From: Streptomyces sp. CB02400
GTDB lineage: Bacteria > Actinomycetota > Actinomycetes > Streptomycetales > Streptomycetaceae
Length of the DNA: 64,000 nt
Reading direction: 5' to 3'
Assembly (NCBI RefSeq): GCF_001905725.1
Contig: NZ_LIWB01000004.1
Span: 372,001 to 436,000 of the forward strand
Shown here: piece by piece, positions 36,151-44,255 of the stretch
Numbering within the stretch: the first letter of the stretch is position 1
How the letters are laid out: each line of letters begins with the position of its first letter
Made by a program: the position numbers and the translations under genes
The notes under the pieces: generated by a model
What the model saw: only the letters and a program-made list of their open reading frames with translations
What the model was told of the DNA's origin: nothing
Databases searched by the model: none

Positions 36151-37455
36151 AGCGCAGCATCCGCCGCCTTCGGTCTGCTGGGCGTCCGGGGTGTCGAACA
36201 GGCCCGCACCGCCGCAGACCCCGGTCTCAGGGAGGGTGAGTTCCACGCGGTCGGCGGACTCGAGGTCGCCGGCGATGGCGGCGGCGACGGAGCGGACCTG
36301 CTCGTAGCCGGTCATGGCCAGGAAGGTGGGGGCGCGGCCGTAGGACTTCATGCCGACCAGGTAGACGCCCTGCTCGGGGTGGGAGAGCTCGCGGTGGCCG
36401 TGCGGGTAGACGGTGCCGCAGGAGTGCTGGTTCGGGTCGATCAGCGGGGCCAGGGCGAGCGGGGCCTGGAGGCGTTCGTCCAGGCCCAGGCGCAGCTCGT
36501 CCAAGAACGAGAGGTCGGGGCGGAAGCCGGTCAGCACGATCACCTCGTCCACCGGGTCGAGGCGACGTCCGTCCTCACCCACCAGGACCAGGCGGCCGTC
36601 ACGGTCGCGTTCGAACGCCTCGGTACGGAAGCCCGTGACCGCGTCCGCGTGCCCCTTGTCGACAGCGGCCTTCGCGGCGAGGCCGAGGGCTCCTCGGGCA
36701 GGCAGTTGGTCGGCGGTGCCGCCGCCGAAGGTGGAGCCGGAGATGCCGCGGCGCAGGATCCACACCGCGTGCGTGCCCGTACCGCCCTCGGACTCGGCCA
36801 GCTCGGCGAGGTACGCGAGCGCGGTGAAGGCGGAGGCACCTGAGCCGATGACGGCCGTGCGCTTACCCGCGTACCGGGCGCGGACGGCCGGGTCCTTCAG
36901 ATCCGGTACGCGGTAGGTGATCCGGTCGGCCGCCGCCCTCTCGCCGAGCGCGGGCAGACCGCTGCCGCCGGCCGGGCCGGCCGTGGCCCAGGTACCGGAG
37001 GCGTCGATCACGGCGCGGGCGAAGACGCGCTGCTCGCGGCCGTCGGCGTACTCGACGTGCACCACGAACGGCTGCTGCTCCCGGTCGGCGTCGACAATCC
37101 GGTCGCGGCCGGTCCTGGAGACACCGGTGACGGTGGCCCCGGTGCGCACCCGGTCGCCGAGGGCGTCCGCGAGGGGCTGCAGATACTGCTCGGCCCAGTC
37201 TCCGCCGGTCGGGTACGTCGCCGGGTCGGGGCGGGTCCAGCCCGTGGGGGCGAGGAGCTTCTCGGCGGCCGGGTCGACGACCTCGCCCCAGGTGGAGAAC
37301 AGGCGCACGTGGCTCCACTCACGCACGGCTGCACCGGCACGGCTGCCCGTTTCCAGGACGAGGGGCTCGATGCCGCGCTCAACGAGGTGGGTGGCGACGG
37401 CGAGCCCGACGGGGCCGGCCCCGATGACGACGACAGGGAGCTGCTGGGTGCTCAT
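36124..37455 (-). CDS. ars-cluster FAD-dependent oxidoreductase
   Basis: This 443-residue flavoprotein has FAD motif VVVIGAGPVGLAVATHL, then NAD(P) motif AVIGSGASAFTALAYL, and the late VIVLTGFRPDLSFLDELRL and GVYLVGMKSYGRAPTFLAMTG. The same family is common in actinobacterial ars operons, and the Cys pair near the end (EGGGCC) could bind arsenic. Its last residues VLQQRFVS and the stop are encoded by the IS701-like right inverted repeat, so the native C-terminus was replaced. The start is ATG 37455. A small Cys-containing gene lies just upstream on the same strand. Confidence 0.85.
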   Translation of the reverse strand: MSTQQLPVVVIGAGPVGLAVATHLVERGIEPLVLETGSRAGAAVREWSHVRLFSTWGEVVDPAAEKLLAPTGWTRPDPATYPTGGDWAEQYLQPLADALGDRVRTGATVTGVSRTGRDRIVDADREQQPFVVHVEYADGREQRVFARAVIDASGTWATAGPAGGSGLPALGERAAADRITYRVPDLKDPAVRARYAGKRTAVIGSGASAFTALAYLAELAESEGGTGTHAVWILRRGISGSTFGGGTADQLPARGALGLAAKAAVDKGHADAVTGFRTEAFERDRDGRLVLVGEDGRRLDPVDEVIVLTGFRPDLSFLDELRLGLDERLQAPLALAPLIDPNQHSCGTVYPHGHRELSHPEQGVYLVGMKSYGRAPTFLAMTGYEQVRSVAAAIAGDLESADRVELTLPETGVCGGAGLFDTPDAQQTEGGGCCAVLQQRFVS

Positions 37456-37486
37456 GATGCTCGATCTCCTTGAAGGGCGAAGGGGG

Positions 37487-37657
37487 TCAGCGCGCGTGCG
37501 TGAGGGCGGTCAGCTGGACGTGCTGCCGGCGTTCGGCCGCCCGGGTGGCGCTGTCGCTGACCTGAGCGCAGCTGTCGCAGAAGCTGACGCCGGCCAGGTG
37601 GCGGGCGGTGCGACGGGCTCGGGCCGCGGTGAGCGCAGTACGGAGGGTGGTGGCCAC
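37487..37657 (-). CDS. small conserved-looking protein with FCDSC motif
   Basis: This is a 56-residue frame with GTG 37657 preceded by AAGGAG at ideal spacing. The sequence VATTLRTALTAARARR continues to an internal GVSFCDSCAQVSD and ends QLTALTHAR. The Cys-x2-Cys could bind As(III) or another soft metal. It lies 31 bases before the flavoprotein gene on the same strand and is divergent from arsR, so it would be the first gene of the arsenic-controlled transcript. No function is known to me. Confidence 0.65.
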   Translation of the reverse strand: MATTLRTALTAARARRTARHLAGVSFCDSCAQVSDSATRAAERRQHVQLTALTHAR

Positions 37658-37680
37658 GACGACTCCTTATTTCGATGTCT

Positions 37681-37723
37681 GTCGATACCTGTCTACGCCT
37701 CGGAGCTTGCCACCCGTATCGAC
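37681..37723. promoter_or_regulatory. candidate ArsR operator between divergent genes
   Basis: A perfect inverted repeat GTCGATA (37681-37687) / TATCGAC (37717-37723) lies in the 84-base divergent gap between the small protein gene and arsR. A related TTCGATGTC occurs just left of it. Position and A/T-rich half-sites suit an ArsR/SmtB repressor. Confidence 0.45.
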
Positions 37724-37741
37724 GAGTGTCAACATAGACAC

Positions 37742-38107
37742 ATGTCGAAATCAGAGGTCGTGGAACTGCCCGTCCTGCAGGACAGTGACGTCGTGCCGTG
37801 CTGCCCGCCGATCACCGCCGGTGAGCTGTCCCCGGCGGACGCGGAGAAGATGGCCGCTATGTTCAAGGCGCTGTCGGACCCGGTGCGCCTGCGCCTGTTC
37901 TCCAAGATCGCCTCGCATCCGGGCGGGGAGGCGTGCGTATGCGACATCGCCGATGTCGGCGTCTCCCAGCCGACCGTCTCCCACCACCTCAAGAAGCTCC
38001 GCGAGGCCGGCCTGCTGACCTCCGAGCGGCGTGGCACCTGGGTCTACTACCAGGTCGCCCCGTCCGTGGTGGCGGCCATGGCCGCCCTGCTCGACCTGCG
38101 CGACTGA
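37742..38107 (+). CDS. arsR: ArsR/SmtB-family metalloregulator
   Basis: This is a 121-residue winged-helix repressor. A Cys pair lies in the N-terminal arm (VVPCCPP, residues 20-21) and a CxC in the metal-sensing helix (EACVCDIAD, Cys65 and Cys67), as in As(III)- and Cd-sensing members. The recognition helix is VSQPTVSHHLKKLREAGLL. ATG 37742 is chosen because it opens the conserved domain; upstream codons belong to another gene. It probably represses itself and the divergent flavoprotein operon. Confidence 0.92.
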   Translation: MSKSEVVELPVLQDSDVVPCCPPITAGELSPADAEKMAAMFKALSDPVRLRLFSKIASHPGGEACVCDIADVGVSQPTVSHHLKKLREAGLLTSERRGTWVYYQVAPSVVAAMAALLDLRD

Positions 38108-38130
38108 CCGCCGCCCGAGCCGGGCTACCG

Positions 38131-38478
38131 TCAGGCGCCGCAGCCGGGCGGACAACAGCGCAGCAGGTATGCCTTGAGGGCGTCCAGGTGGTCAGCCATG
38201 GTGGCGCCGTCGGCGCGGTAGAAGACCTGTTTACCTTCCTTGCGGGAGAGGACCAGGCCGCTGCGGCGCAGGAGGCTCAGATGCTCGGAGGCCGTTGACG
38301 GCTTGAGGCCGCACCGCTCGGCGATCTCTCCGACGGTCAGTTCGCGACTGCCCGCGAACTGTTGCATGACCAGTTGACGGGTCTCGCTCGCCAGGGCCTT
38401 GAGGAAGTCGGCCGTCGCCGGGTCGACCCCCTCGCCCGCACCGCCACCCGCCACTTCCTCGGCTGATCCGCGACTCAT
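38131..38478 (-). CDS. second ArsR-family regulator, Cys-rich C-terminus
   Basis: This 115-residue winged-helix protein has the DNA-binding part LTVGEIAERCGLKPSTASEHL followed by the wing. Metal ligands differ from the neighbour at 37742: Cys56 lies in the recognition region and the tail is CCPPGC (Cys108, 109, 113), so it probably senses through its C-terminus. It is convergent with arsR (37742) and divergent from the flavoprotein gene at 38525 with only 46 bases between, so it likely controls that gene. Confidence 0.9.
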   Translation of the reverse strand: MSRGSAEEVAGGGAGEGVDPATADFLKALASETRQLVMQQFAGSRELTVGEIAERCGLKPSTASEHLSLLRRSGLVLSRKEGKQVFYRADGATMADHLDALKAYLLRCCPPGCGA

Positions 38479-38524
38479 ACTTCGTCACTTCCCGAAACGA
38501 CGACGTTTACAGGAGAAGGTTCTC

Positions 38525-39571
38525 ATGGAGCACCACGCCGACCTCATCGTTCTCGGCGCCGGCCAGTCCGGTCTGGCCACCGCCGCGCTCGCGCCCCGCC
38601 ACGGCTTCGCCCGTGCGCTCGTCCTGGAGTCCGCCGACCAGGTGGGCGGGTCTTGGCCGCGCTACTACGACAGCCTCACCCTGTTCTCCCCCGCCCGGTA
38701 CTCCTCGCTGCCCGGCATGCGCTTCTCCGGTGACGGCGACCGCTACCCGACCAGGGACGAGGTGGTCGACTACCTGCGCGCCTACGTCCGTCGGCTCGAC
38801 GCCGACATCCGCACCTCCACCACCGTCACCTCGGTACAACCGCGCGACGGTGCCTGGGTGATTCGCGCGGAGGACGGTGCCGCGTTCACGGCGCGTGCGG
38901 TCGTGGCCGCGACCGGCGCCTTCCGCAGTCCCTACACGCCGGCCGTGCCCGGCTGTGAGGAGTTCGCCGGGCAGTCGCTCCACGCCGCCGACTACCGCGC
39001 CCCCGAGCCGTTCACCGGCCAGCGCGTCGTGGTCGTGGGCGGTGGCAACTCGGCCGTCCAGATTGCCGCCGAACTCGGCGCAGTCGCCGAGACCACGCTG
39101 GCCAGCCGCCGGCCGATCGGCTGGGTGAAGCAGCGCCCGCTGGGCCGGGACATCCACTGGTGGCTCCGGCGCACCGGGTTCGACATCGCCCCGCTGAGCC
39201 GGATGCTGGAGAAGGTGCCGGTGTCCGTCCTCGACGACGGGCGCTACCGCAGGGCTCTCGACACCCACGGCGTCGAGCGGCGCGAGATGTTCGCCCGTCT
39301 CACGCCGGACGGTGTCGTGTGGGCCGACGGTGCCAAGGAACCTGTCGACACGGTCATCTGGGCCACCGGGTACCGCCTCGCCTATCCCTACCTGAACGGA
39401 AGCGGTGTCCTGGGCACTGATGGCCGGCCCCGCCACCACGGCGGCATCGCCACCGTTCCCGGGCTCGGGTTCGTCGGCATCGAGTTCCAGCGCAGCTTCT
39501 CTTCCAACACCTTGCGTGGCGTGGGCCGCGATGCCGCGCACGTGTTGTCCCGGCTCAGTCGCTCACGCTGA
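38525..39571 (+). CDS. arsO: ArsO-like flavin-dependent monooxygenase
   Basis: This is a 348-residue single-component FAD/NADPH monooxygenase-like protein. FAD site LIVLGAGQSGLATAAL, YYDSLTLFSPARYSSLPG, NADPH site VVVVGGGNSAVQIAAEL, then VIWATGYRLAYPYL. ArsO-type proteins are found in ars operons and are thought to act on trivalent arsenicals. ATG 38525 follows AGGAGAA. It overlaps the convergent unknown gene at 39563 by nine bases. Confidence 0.85.
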   Translation: MEHHADLIVLGAGQSGLATAALAPRHGFARALVLESADQVGGSWPRYYDSLTLFSPARYSSLPGMRFSGDGDRYPTRDEVVDYLRAYVRRLDADIRTSTTVTSVQPRDGAWVIRAEDGAAFTARAVVAATGAFRSPYTPAVPGCEEFAGQSLHAADYRAPEPFTGQRVVVVGGGNSAVQIAAELGAVAETTLASRRPIGWVKQRPLGRDIHWWLRRTGFDIAPLSRMLEKVPVSVLDDGRYRRALDTHGVERREMFARLTPDGVVWADGAKEPVDTVIWATGYRLAYPYLNGSGVLGTDGRPRHHGGIATVPGLGFVGIEFQRSFSSNTLRGVGRDAAHVLSRLSRSR

Positions 39572-40891
39572 CTCAGCGTCCTCGGCCGCACGGTTCCATG
39601 CCTCGCTGTAGACCTGGATCTCTTCTTCGGACAGGTCCAGGTCGCCGTGGACGCGCACCACGTTGGTATCCCACGGGCGCACGCCGTCGTGGCGTGGAGT
39701 GAGCAGGACTCCGAGCGTGGAAGATTCCTCTGCCATGCCAGTGCGCGCGGTGACCTCATGGTGGCGCAGTTGCACGTACGCGGAGAACGAAGCCTGGACG
39801 ATGGGATCGAAGCGGGTGGCCGCGCCCACGATCAGCTGACGGGCTCCGTCCTCTTCGAGAAGACGCCGGAAGCGCCACTTGCAGTGCTCATCCGGTACCT
39901 CCGGCACGTCACGGAGCATGTCCAACAGCAGGTGACCCCATTCAGCCCGGGCCGGCACCGGCAGCCGGTCGAAGTCGGACAGCACCGTGAAGCGGTCTGC
40001 CTCAGCCACCGAATCGCGCAGGAAGCTGGTGGCAACGTCTTCCAGCATGATGCGGATCATGAGGTGGGCATGGGTACCGTCGGCCCCCGCCGGAGCCTGC
40101 GGCAGCCGCGGTGTGGAGAACAGCGTGCCACCCGGACCGACCAGCTCTGTGTCGATGTCCTTGGCCGGCGCGGCGGCATCGGCGGCGGCCAGCTCGTAGA
40201 AGCGGACCGGCTCCTCGCCCAGCGGAACGGGCTCTTCGTCGGCTGCGCGGAAGAGGTAATCGAGTACGGCGGTGGTGGAGCGCAACTGGTCGAACAGGAA
40301 ATCCCCGTCGCGGCGGGTCAGCGCGATGGCGGGTATGCCGATCGGCTTCAAGCTGATCTGAGTTTCTTCCGGGACCTGGGGATGGTCCAGCAGGAACACC
40401 GCGACCCACTCGTACGCGTTGCCGTCGACCTGCAGTGCCCGCCCCCGGCCGTTGATCATTTCGGCGGGCAGCATGCGCAACTGCCGCACAGTGCCCTTGG
40501 CCTGGTTCATCGCCTTGGTCGCCACCTTCTGGATCCAGGCGGTCTCCTGAGCATCCGGCTTGGGCTTGATCGTGCGGGCCTTCACCTGCACGACTGCGCC
40601 TCGGCGGCCGGCCAGCAGCAGTCGATCGCCCAGTTCCCGTAGGCCCGATCCCTTGGTCGCATGTTCGGCCTGTTGAAAAACGAAGTCGGGCATTCCCCAG
40701 GTGGTCGCTGCAGTGTGAGCGGCAGCCTCAGCGCCCGGGCCGTGCTCGACGCCGGACGGCAACGGCAGCGCCGGAGGTATCCGTCGCATGTACGGCCCGT
40801 TGGGCGTCTCCACGATGAGGGTGAACGCGCTGGGGTCGTCAACCTGGATGTAGCGCCACAACTGAGTAGTAGAGGAAGCCGTGTCGGTCAT
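39563..40891 (-). CDS. unrecognised protein with possible PD-(D/E)XK-like core
   Basis: This soluble protein of about 442 residues starts at ATG 40891 (MTDTASSTTQLWRYIQ); ATG 40900 is also possible. I do not recognise the family. Near residues 85-110 the order GLRELGDRLLLAGRRGAVVQVKAR resembles the D ... (E/Q)xK strand pattern of restriction-type nucleases, preceded by FVFQQAEHATKGSG. The rest is alpha/beta without repeats or membrane segments. It sits inside the ars cluster, flanked by two ArsO-like genes, and overlaps one by nine bases. It may be an unrelated insertion such as a defence or DNA-repair gene. Confidence 0.6.
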   Translation of the reverse strand: MTDTASSTTQLWRYIQVDDPSAFTLIVETPNGPYMRRIPPALPLPSGVEHGPGAEAAAHTAATTWGMPDFVFQQAEHATKGSGLRELGDRLLLAGRRGAVVQVKARTIKPKPDAQETAWIQKVATKAMNQAKGTVRQLRMLPAEMINGRGRALQVDGNAYEWVAVFLLDHPQVPEETQISLKPIGIPAIALTRRDGDFLFDQLRSTTAVLDYLFRAADEEPVPLGEEPVRFYELAAADAAAPAKDIDTELVGPGGTLFSTPRLPQAPAGADGTHAHLMIRIMLEDVATSFLRDSVAEADRFTVLSDFDRLPVPARAEWGHLLLDMLRDVPEVPDEHCKWRFRRLLEEDGARQLIVGAATRFDPIVQASFSAYVQLRHHEVTARTGMAEESSTLGVLLTPRHDGVRPWDTNVVRVHGDLDLSEEEIQVYSEAWNRAAEDAESA

Positions 40892-41007
40892 GGCACCCAT
40901 TAGACGCCGCGCGGCATGGCTGGTACGGCGAGTTACCACGGCTCCGCTGGCGGCGGCAGCATGTCCGGCATCTGAACTCTGGTAATCGTGCAGGCCGAGT
41001 CGCGAAG

Positions 41008-42072
41008 TCAGATATTCAGCTGACGCGCGATCTGTTGGGCGGCCCCGCGGGCAGGGCGACCCACACCGATAAGGGTGGCGGAGGCAGGTCCGGTCCAGTC
41101 GCCGTAACCGAGTAGGTGCAGACGGGGCTCACCAATGGCGAGGGTCCCGGAGGTCGCGACGTGGCCGCGCGGGCCGCGCAGTCCGAGCGGGGCGAGGTGA
41201 GCCAGGGCGGGCCGGAAGCCGGTGCACCAGATGATCATGTCGGCGTCCGACCGGCTGCCGTCAGCCCACTGGACGCCGGTGGCAGTGAGCCGGGTGAACA
41301 TCGGCCGGGCTCGCAGGAGTCCGGCATCACGGGCGGCGCGGACAGGGGGGACGGCGACGACGTCCCCGAGCGAGGCGACCCCACCGGTGTCGCTGCGTCC
41401 TTCGTCGAGGGCGCGGCGGCGTGCGGTGGCGACGTCGAACAGAACGCGGCCGTCGACGTCGTCGGGGAGGAAACGGGGCGGGCGCTGGGTCACCCAGGTC
41501 GTCTCGACGTTGTCATCCAGTGCGAGGTCGGCTGCGATCTGGGCGCCGGAGTTCCCTCCACCGACTACGAGGACGCGTTGACCGGCGAAATCGCCTGGAC
41601 GGTGGTAGTTCACGGTGTGCAGTTGCCGACCGGTGAAATCGGTGCTGCCCGGCACGGCGGGGACGAAAGGCCGTGACCAGGTACCGGTGGCGCTGATGAC
41701 TGTCCGGGCCCGCCAGGTGCCGGAATCGGTCTCGACCAGGAGCCGGTCGCCGTCACGGTGCACGGCGTCGACCTGGGTGCCGTGCTGGACGGGCAGGTCG
41801 TACCGCTTCTCGTAGTCGGTGAGGTAGTCGACCACGTGCCCGGCGTCCGGGTAGGTCTCACCGGGCTGGGCGGGCATGAGGCGGCCAGGCAAGGAAGAGT
41901 GATCCGCCGGCGAGAAGAGGTGCAGCGAGTCCCACATGTGCTGCCAGGACCCGCCCGGTGCCGCGTCGGCGTCCAGGATGACGTGGCCGAGACCCTGGCG
42001 GCGCAGGTGGTAGCCGGCGGCGATCCCAGCCTGGCCGCCGCCGACCACCACCACGTCCGTGTGCTGCGTCAC
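41008..42072 (-). CDS. arsO: ArsO-like flavin-dependent monooxygenase
   Basis: This 354-residue paralogue of the 38525 protein has FAD site VVVVGGGQAGIAAGYHL, MWDSLHLFSPADHSSLPG, NADPH site VLVVGGGNSGAQIAADL and MIIWCTGFRPALAHL. It is in a compact minus-strand operon: arsR (43483), acr3, then this gene, each overlapping by four bases. That makes it the most likely true ArsO of the arsenite-responsive transcript. Family members have been linked to arsenic resistance, but the substrate here is inferred. Confidence 0.88.
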   Translation of the reverse strand: MTQHTDVVVVGGGQAGIAAGYHLRRQGLGHVILDADAAPGGSWQHMWDSLHLFSPADHSSLPGRLMPAQPGETYPDAGHVVDYLTDYEKRYDLPVQHGTQVDAVHRDGDRLLVETDSGTWRARTVISATGTWSRPFVPAVPGSTDFTGRQLHTVNYHRPGDFAGQRVLVVGGGNSGAQIAADLALDDNVETTWVTQRPPRFLPDDVDGRVLFDVATARRRALDEGRSDTGGVASLGDVVAVPPVRAARDAGLLRARPMFTRLTATGVQWADGSRSDADMIIWCTGFRPALAHLAPLGLRGPRGHVATSGTLAIGEPRLHLLGYGDWTGPASATLIGVGRPARGAAQQIARQLNI

Positions 42073-43178
42073 GGTGCTGTCGTCACCGCGCCGGCGGCGA
42101 ACTTCTTACGCCAGGCCAGCGCGACGTAGACCAGGCCGATCAGCACCGGGACTTCGATGAGCGGGCCGACAACGCCGGACAGGGCCTGGCCGGAGGTGAC
42201 GCCGAAGGTGGCGATGGCGACCGCGATGGCCAGCTCGAAATTGTTGCCCGCCGCGGTGAACGCCAGCGTGGTGGTGCGGTCATAGGCAAGCCCCAGGCCC
42301 TTGCCGAGCAGGAAGGTGCCGAAGAACATGACCGCGAAGTAGACGAGCAGCGGCAGGGCGATCCGGGCGACGTCCAGGGGCTGGGAGGTGATGGTCTTGC
42401 CCTGCAGGGCGAAGAGGATGACGATTGTGAACAGCAGCCCGTACAGCGCCCACGGCCCGATCTTCGGCAGGAAGCGCTGTTCGTAGCCCTCGCGGCCCAT
42501 CTTCCGCTCACCGATCCGGCGGGTCAGGAAGCCGGCCAGCAGCGGGACGCCGAGGAAGATGACCACGTTCAGGGCGATCTCCCACATCGAGATGTCCAGG
42601 TGCTCTCCGTCGCCGAGGCCGAGCCAACCGGGCAGCAGGTCGAGGTAGAACCAGCCCAGCAGACCGAACGCGAGGACCTGGAAAACCGAGTTCAGCGCGA
42701 CGAGCACGGCCGCGGCCTCGCGGTCGCCGCAGGCGAGGTCGTTCCAGATGATCACCATGGCGATGCAACGGGCCAGGCCGACGATGATCAGGCCGGTGCG
42801 GTACTCGGGCAGGTCCGGCAGGAAGATCCACGCCAGGGCGAACATCACCGCAGGTCCGAGGACCCAGTTGACGACCAGGGAGGAGATCATCAGCTTCCGG
42901 TCGCCGGTGACGGCGTCCAGCCTGTCATAGCGGACCTTGGCAAGGACCGGGTACATCATCACGAGCAGGCCGAGCGCGATCGGCAGGGAGATACCGCCGA
43001 CCTCGACCTTCGCCAGCGCGTCGTTCAGCCCTGGAATGGCCCGTCCGAGCCCGAGGCCGACGGCCATGGCGAGCAGGATCCAGACCGCGAGGTAGCGGTC
43101 GAGGGTGGAGAGCCTCTTGACGATCGGGCCGTCGCCACCCCCGGTCTGCACGGAGGTGGTGGGCTCGGTGGAGGTCAC
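42069..43178 (-). CDS. acr3: ACR3-family arsenite efflux transporter
   Basis: This 369-residue membrane carrier with ten hydrophobic segments exports As(OH)3/arsenite by proton exchange. The diagnostic conserved cysteine lies in VGLARCIAMVIIWNDLACGD (Cys138), and the paired helix GNNFELAIAVAIATFG is present. It overlaps arsR upstream and the ArsO-like gene downstream by four bases each. It is the central resistance determinant of the cluster. Confidence 0.95.
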   Translation of the reverse strand: MTSTEPTTSVQTGGGDGPIVKRLSTLDRYLAVWILLAMAVGLGLGRAIPGLNDALAKVEVGGISLPIALGLLVMMYPVLAKVRYDRLDAVTGDRKLMISSLVVNWVLGPAVMFALAWIFLPDLPEYRTGLIIVGLARCIAMVIIWNDLACGDREAAAVLVALNSVFQVLAFGLLGWFYLDLLPGWLGLGDGEHLDISMWEIALNVVIFLGVPLLAGFLTRRIGERKMGREGYEQRFLPKIGPWALYGLLFTIVILFALQGKTITSQPLDVARIALPLLVYFAVMFFGTFLLGKGLGLAYDRTTTLAFTAAGNNFELAIAVAIATFGVTSGQALSGVVGPLIEVPVLIGLVYVALAWRKKFAAGAVTTAP

Positions 43179-43483
43179 GGGCAGGCCCTCTTGTTCTCGG
43201 CGGCGGTACGGGCGGAGGCGGCGAGCTCGGCGAACTGCTCGGACAGGCCGGCCAGGACCTCAGGCCTGAGCTTGTAGTAGGTGAAGCGGCCGCAGGGCTC
43301 GGTCTCCACGATCCCGGCCTCGCGCAGCACCTTCATGTGGTTGGACAGGTTGGTCTGCTTGGCTCCGGTCTCCTCGACCAGGTGCGTCGTGCACAGCGTC
43401 TCGCGCGCCAGCAGGGTCACGATCTTCAGGCGGAGCGGATCACCCAACACCCGGATCACATCAGTATCGACTGAAGTCAGCAT
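43175..43483 (-). CDS. arsR: ArsR-family arsenical repressor
   Basis: This 102-residue winged-helix repressor has cysteines near the start of the DNA-binding region (ETLCTTHL, Cys31), in TEPCGRFTYY (about Cys64) and at the end (RACP). The recognition helix is KQTNLSNHMKVLREAGI. It leads the arsR-acr3-arsO operon and is divergent from arsC with 95 bases between. Confidence 0.93.
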   Translation of the reverse strand: MLTSVDTDVIRVLGDPLRLKIVTLLARETLCTTHLVEETGAKQTNLSNHMKVLREAGIVETEPCGRFTYYKLRPEVLAGLSEQFAELAASARTAAENKRACP

Positions 43484-43486
43484 GCA

Positions 43487-43517
43487 CTGATACTCTCACA
43501 TCACCACTCGCTGATAC
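43487..43517. promoter_or_regulatory. candidate ArsR operator between arsR and arsC
   Basis: CTGATAC occurs at 43487-43493 and 43511-43517 in direct orientation, and the inverse CAGTATC lies in the first codons of arsR at 43462-43468. The spacing and divergent position suit repression of both arsR and arsC. Confidence 0.4.
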
Positions 43518-43578
43518 CAGCGGGGGCTGAAGTCATTGGCGGCCGGGTTCCGCCATGCGACGAGAGAGAACGATCACC

Positions 43579-44001
43579 ATGGCCGACAAGCCGTCCGTCC
43601 TGTTCGTCTGCGTCCACAACGCCGGCCGCTCCCAGATGGCCGCCGCGTGGCTGACCCACCTGGCCGGCGACCGCGTCGAGGTCCGTTCCGCCGGCTCCAA
43701 CCCGGGCGACCAGGTCAACCCGGCCGCCGTCGAGGCCATGGCCGAGGTCGGCATCGACATCTCCAAGGAGACGCCGAAGATCCTCACCATCGACGCGGTC
43801 CGCGAGTCGGACGTCTGCATCACCATGGGATGCGGCGACACCTGCCCCGTCTTCCCCGGCAAGCGCTACCTCGACTGGAGGCTCGACGACCCGGCCGGCC
43901 AGGGCGTCGAGGCCGTGCGCCCGATCCGCGACGAGATCAAGACTCTGGTCGAGGGCCTGATCGCCGAGATCGCCCGGGAGAAGCCGGAGGCGACGGCGTG
44001 A
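43579..44001 (+). CDS. arsC: arsenate reductase, thioredoxin-coupled LMW-phosphatase type
   Basis: This is a 140-residue ArsC. The P-loop CVHNAGRS (Cys11-x5-Arg17) begins the catalytic cycle, and the resolving cysteines lie in DVCITMGCGDTCPVFPG (Cys80, 85, 89). It reduces arsenate to arsenite for Acr3. This class is recycled by thioredoxin or mycoredoxin. The start is ATG 43579 with GAGAGA upstream. A thioredoxin reductase gene begins at its stop (GTGA overlap) but is cut after ten codons. Confidence 0.94.
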   Translation: MADKPSVLFVCVHNAGRSQMAAAWLTHLAGDRVEVRSAGSNPGDQVNPAAVEAMAEVGIDISKETPKILTIDAVRESDVCITMGCGDTCPVFPGKRYLDWRLDDPAGQGVEAVRPIRDEIKTLVEGLIAEIAREKPEATA

Positions 44002-44030
44002 GCGAGATACGCGAGGTCGTCATCACCTAG
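43998..44030 (+). pseudogene. truncated start of a thioredoxin reductase gene
   Basis: GTG 43998 overlaps the arsC stop and reads VSEIREVVIT then TAG. SE(I/V)REVVIIGSGPAGYT is the usual N-terminus of Streptomyces thioredoxin reductases linked to arsC, so only the first nine or ten codons remain. Downstream sequence has no TrxB similarity, so this marks a deletion or recombination point. Confidence 0.65.
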
Positions 44031-44255
44031 CGCCGCGCTGCGAGCGGGTGCCGACCGCAGTGAACGCAGAGCGCCGTGTCGCCGCACTTCACCACGGGAG
44101 CGCCGAGGCTGCATTGATCGCCTTTCCAATCTGAATGCTCGGGCTATCGGGAGAGCCGACTCATGCACCAAGCCGCCCGGACGGTCAGCTTGACGATTCG
44201 ACAGAGTACGTAAATAGCCGCACACTAGTACGACTCTCACGTCTACTCACGACTC

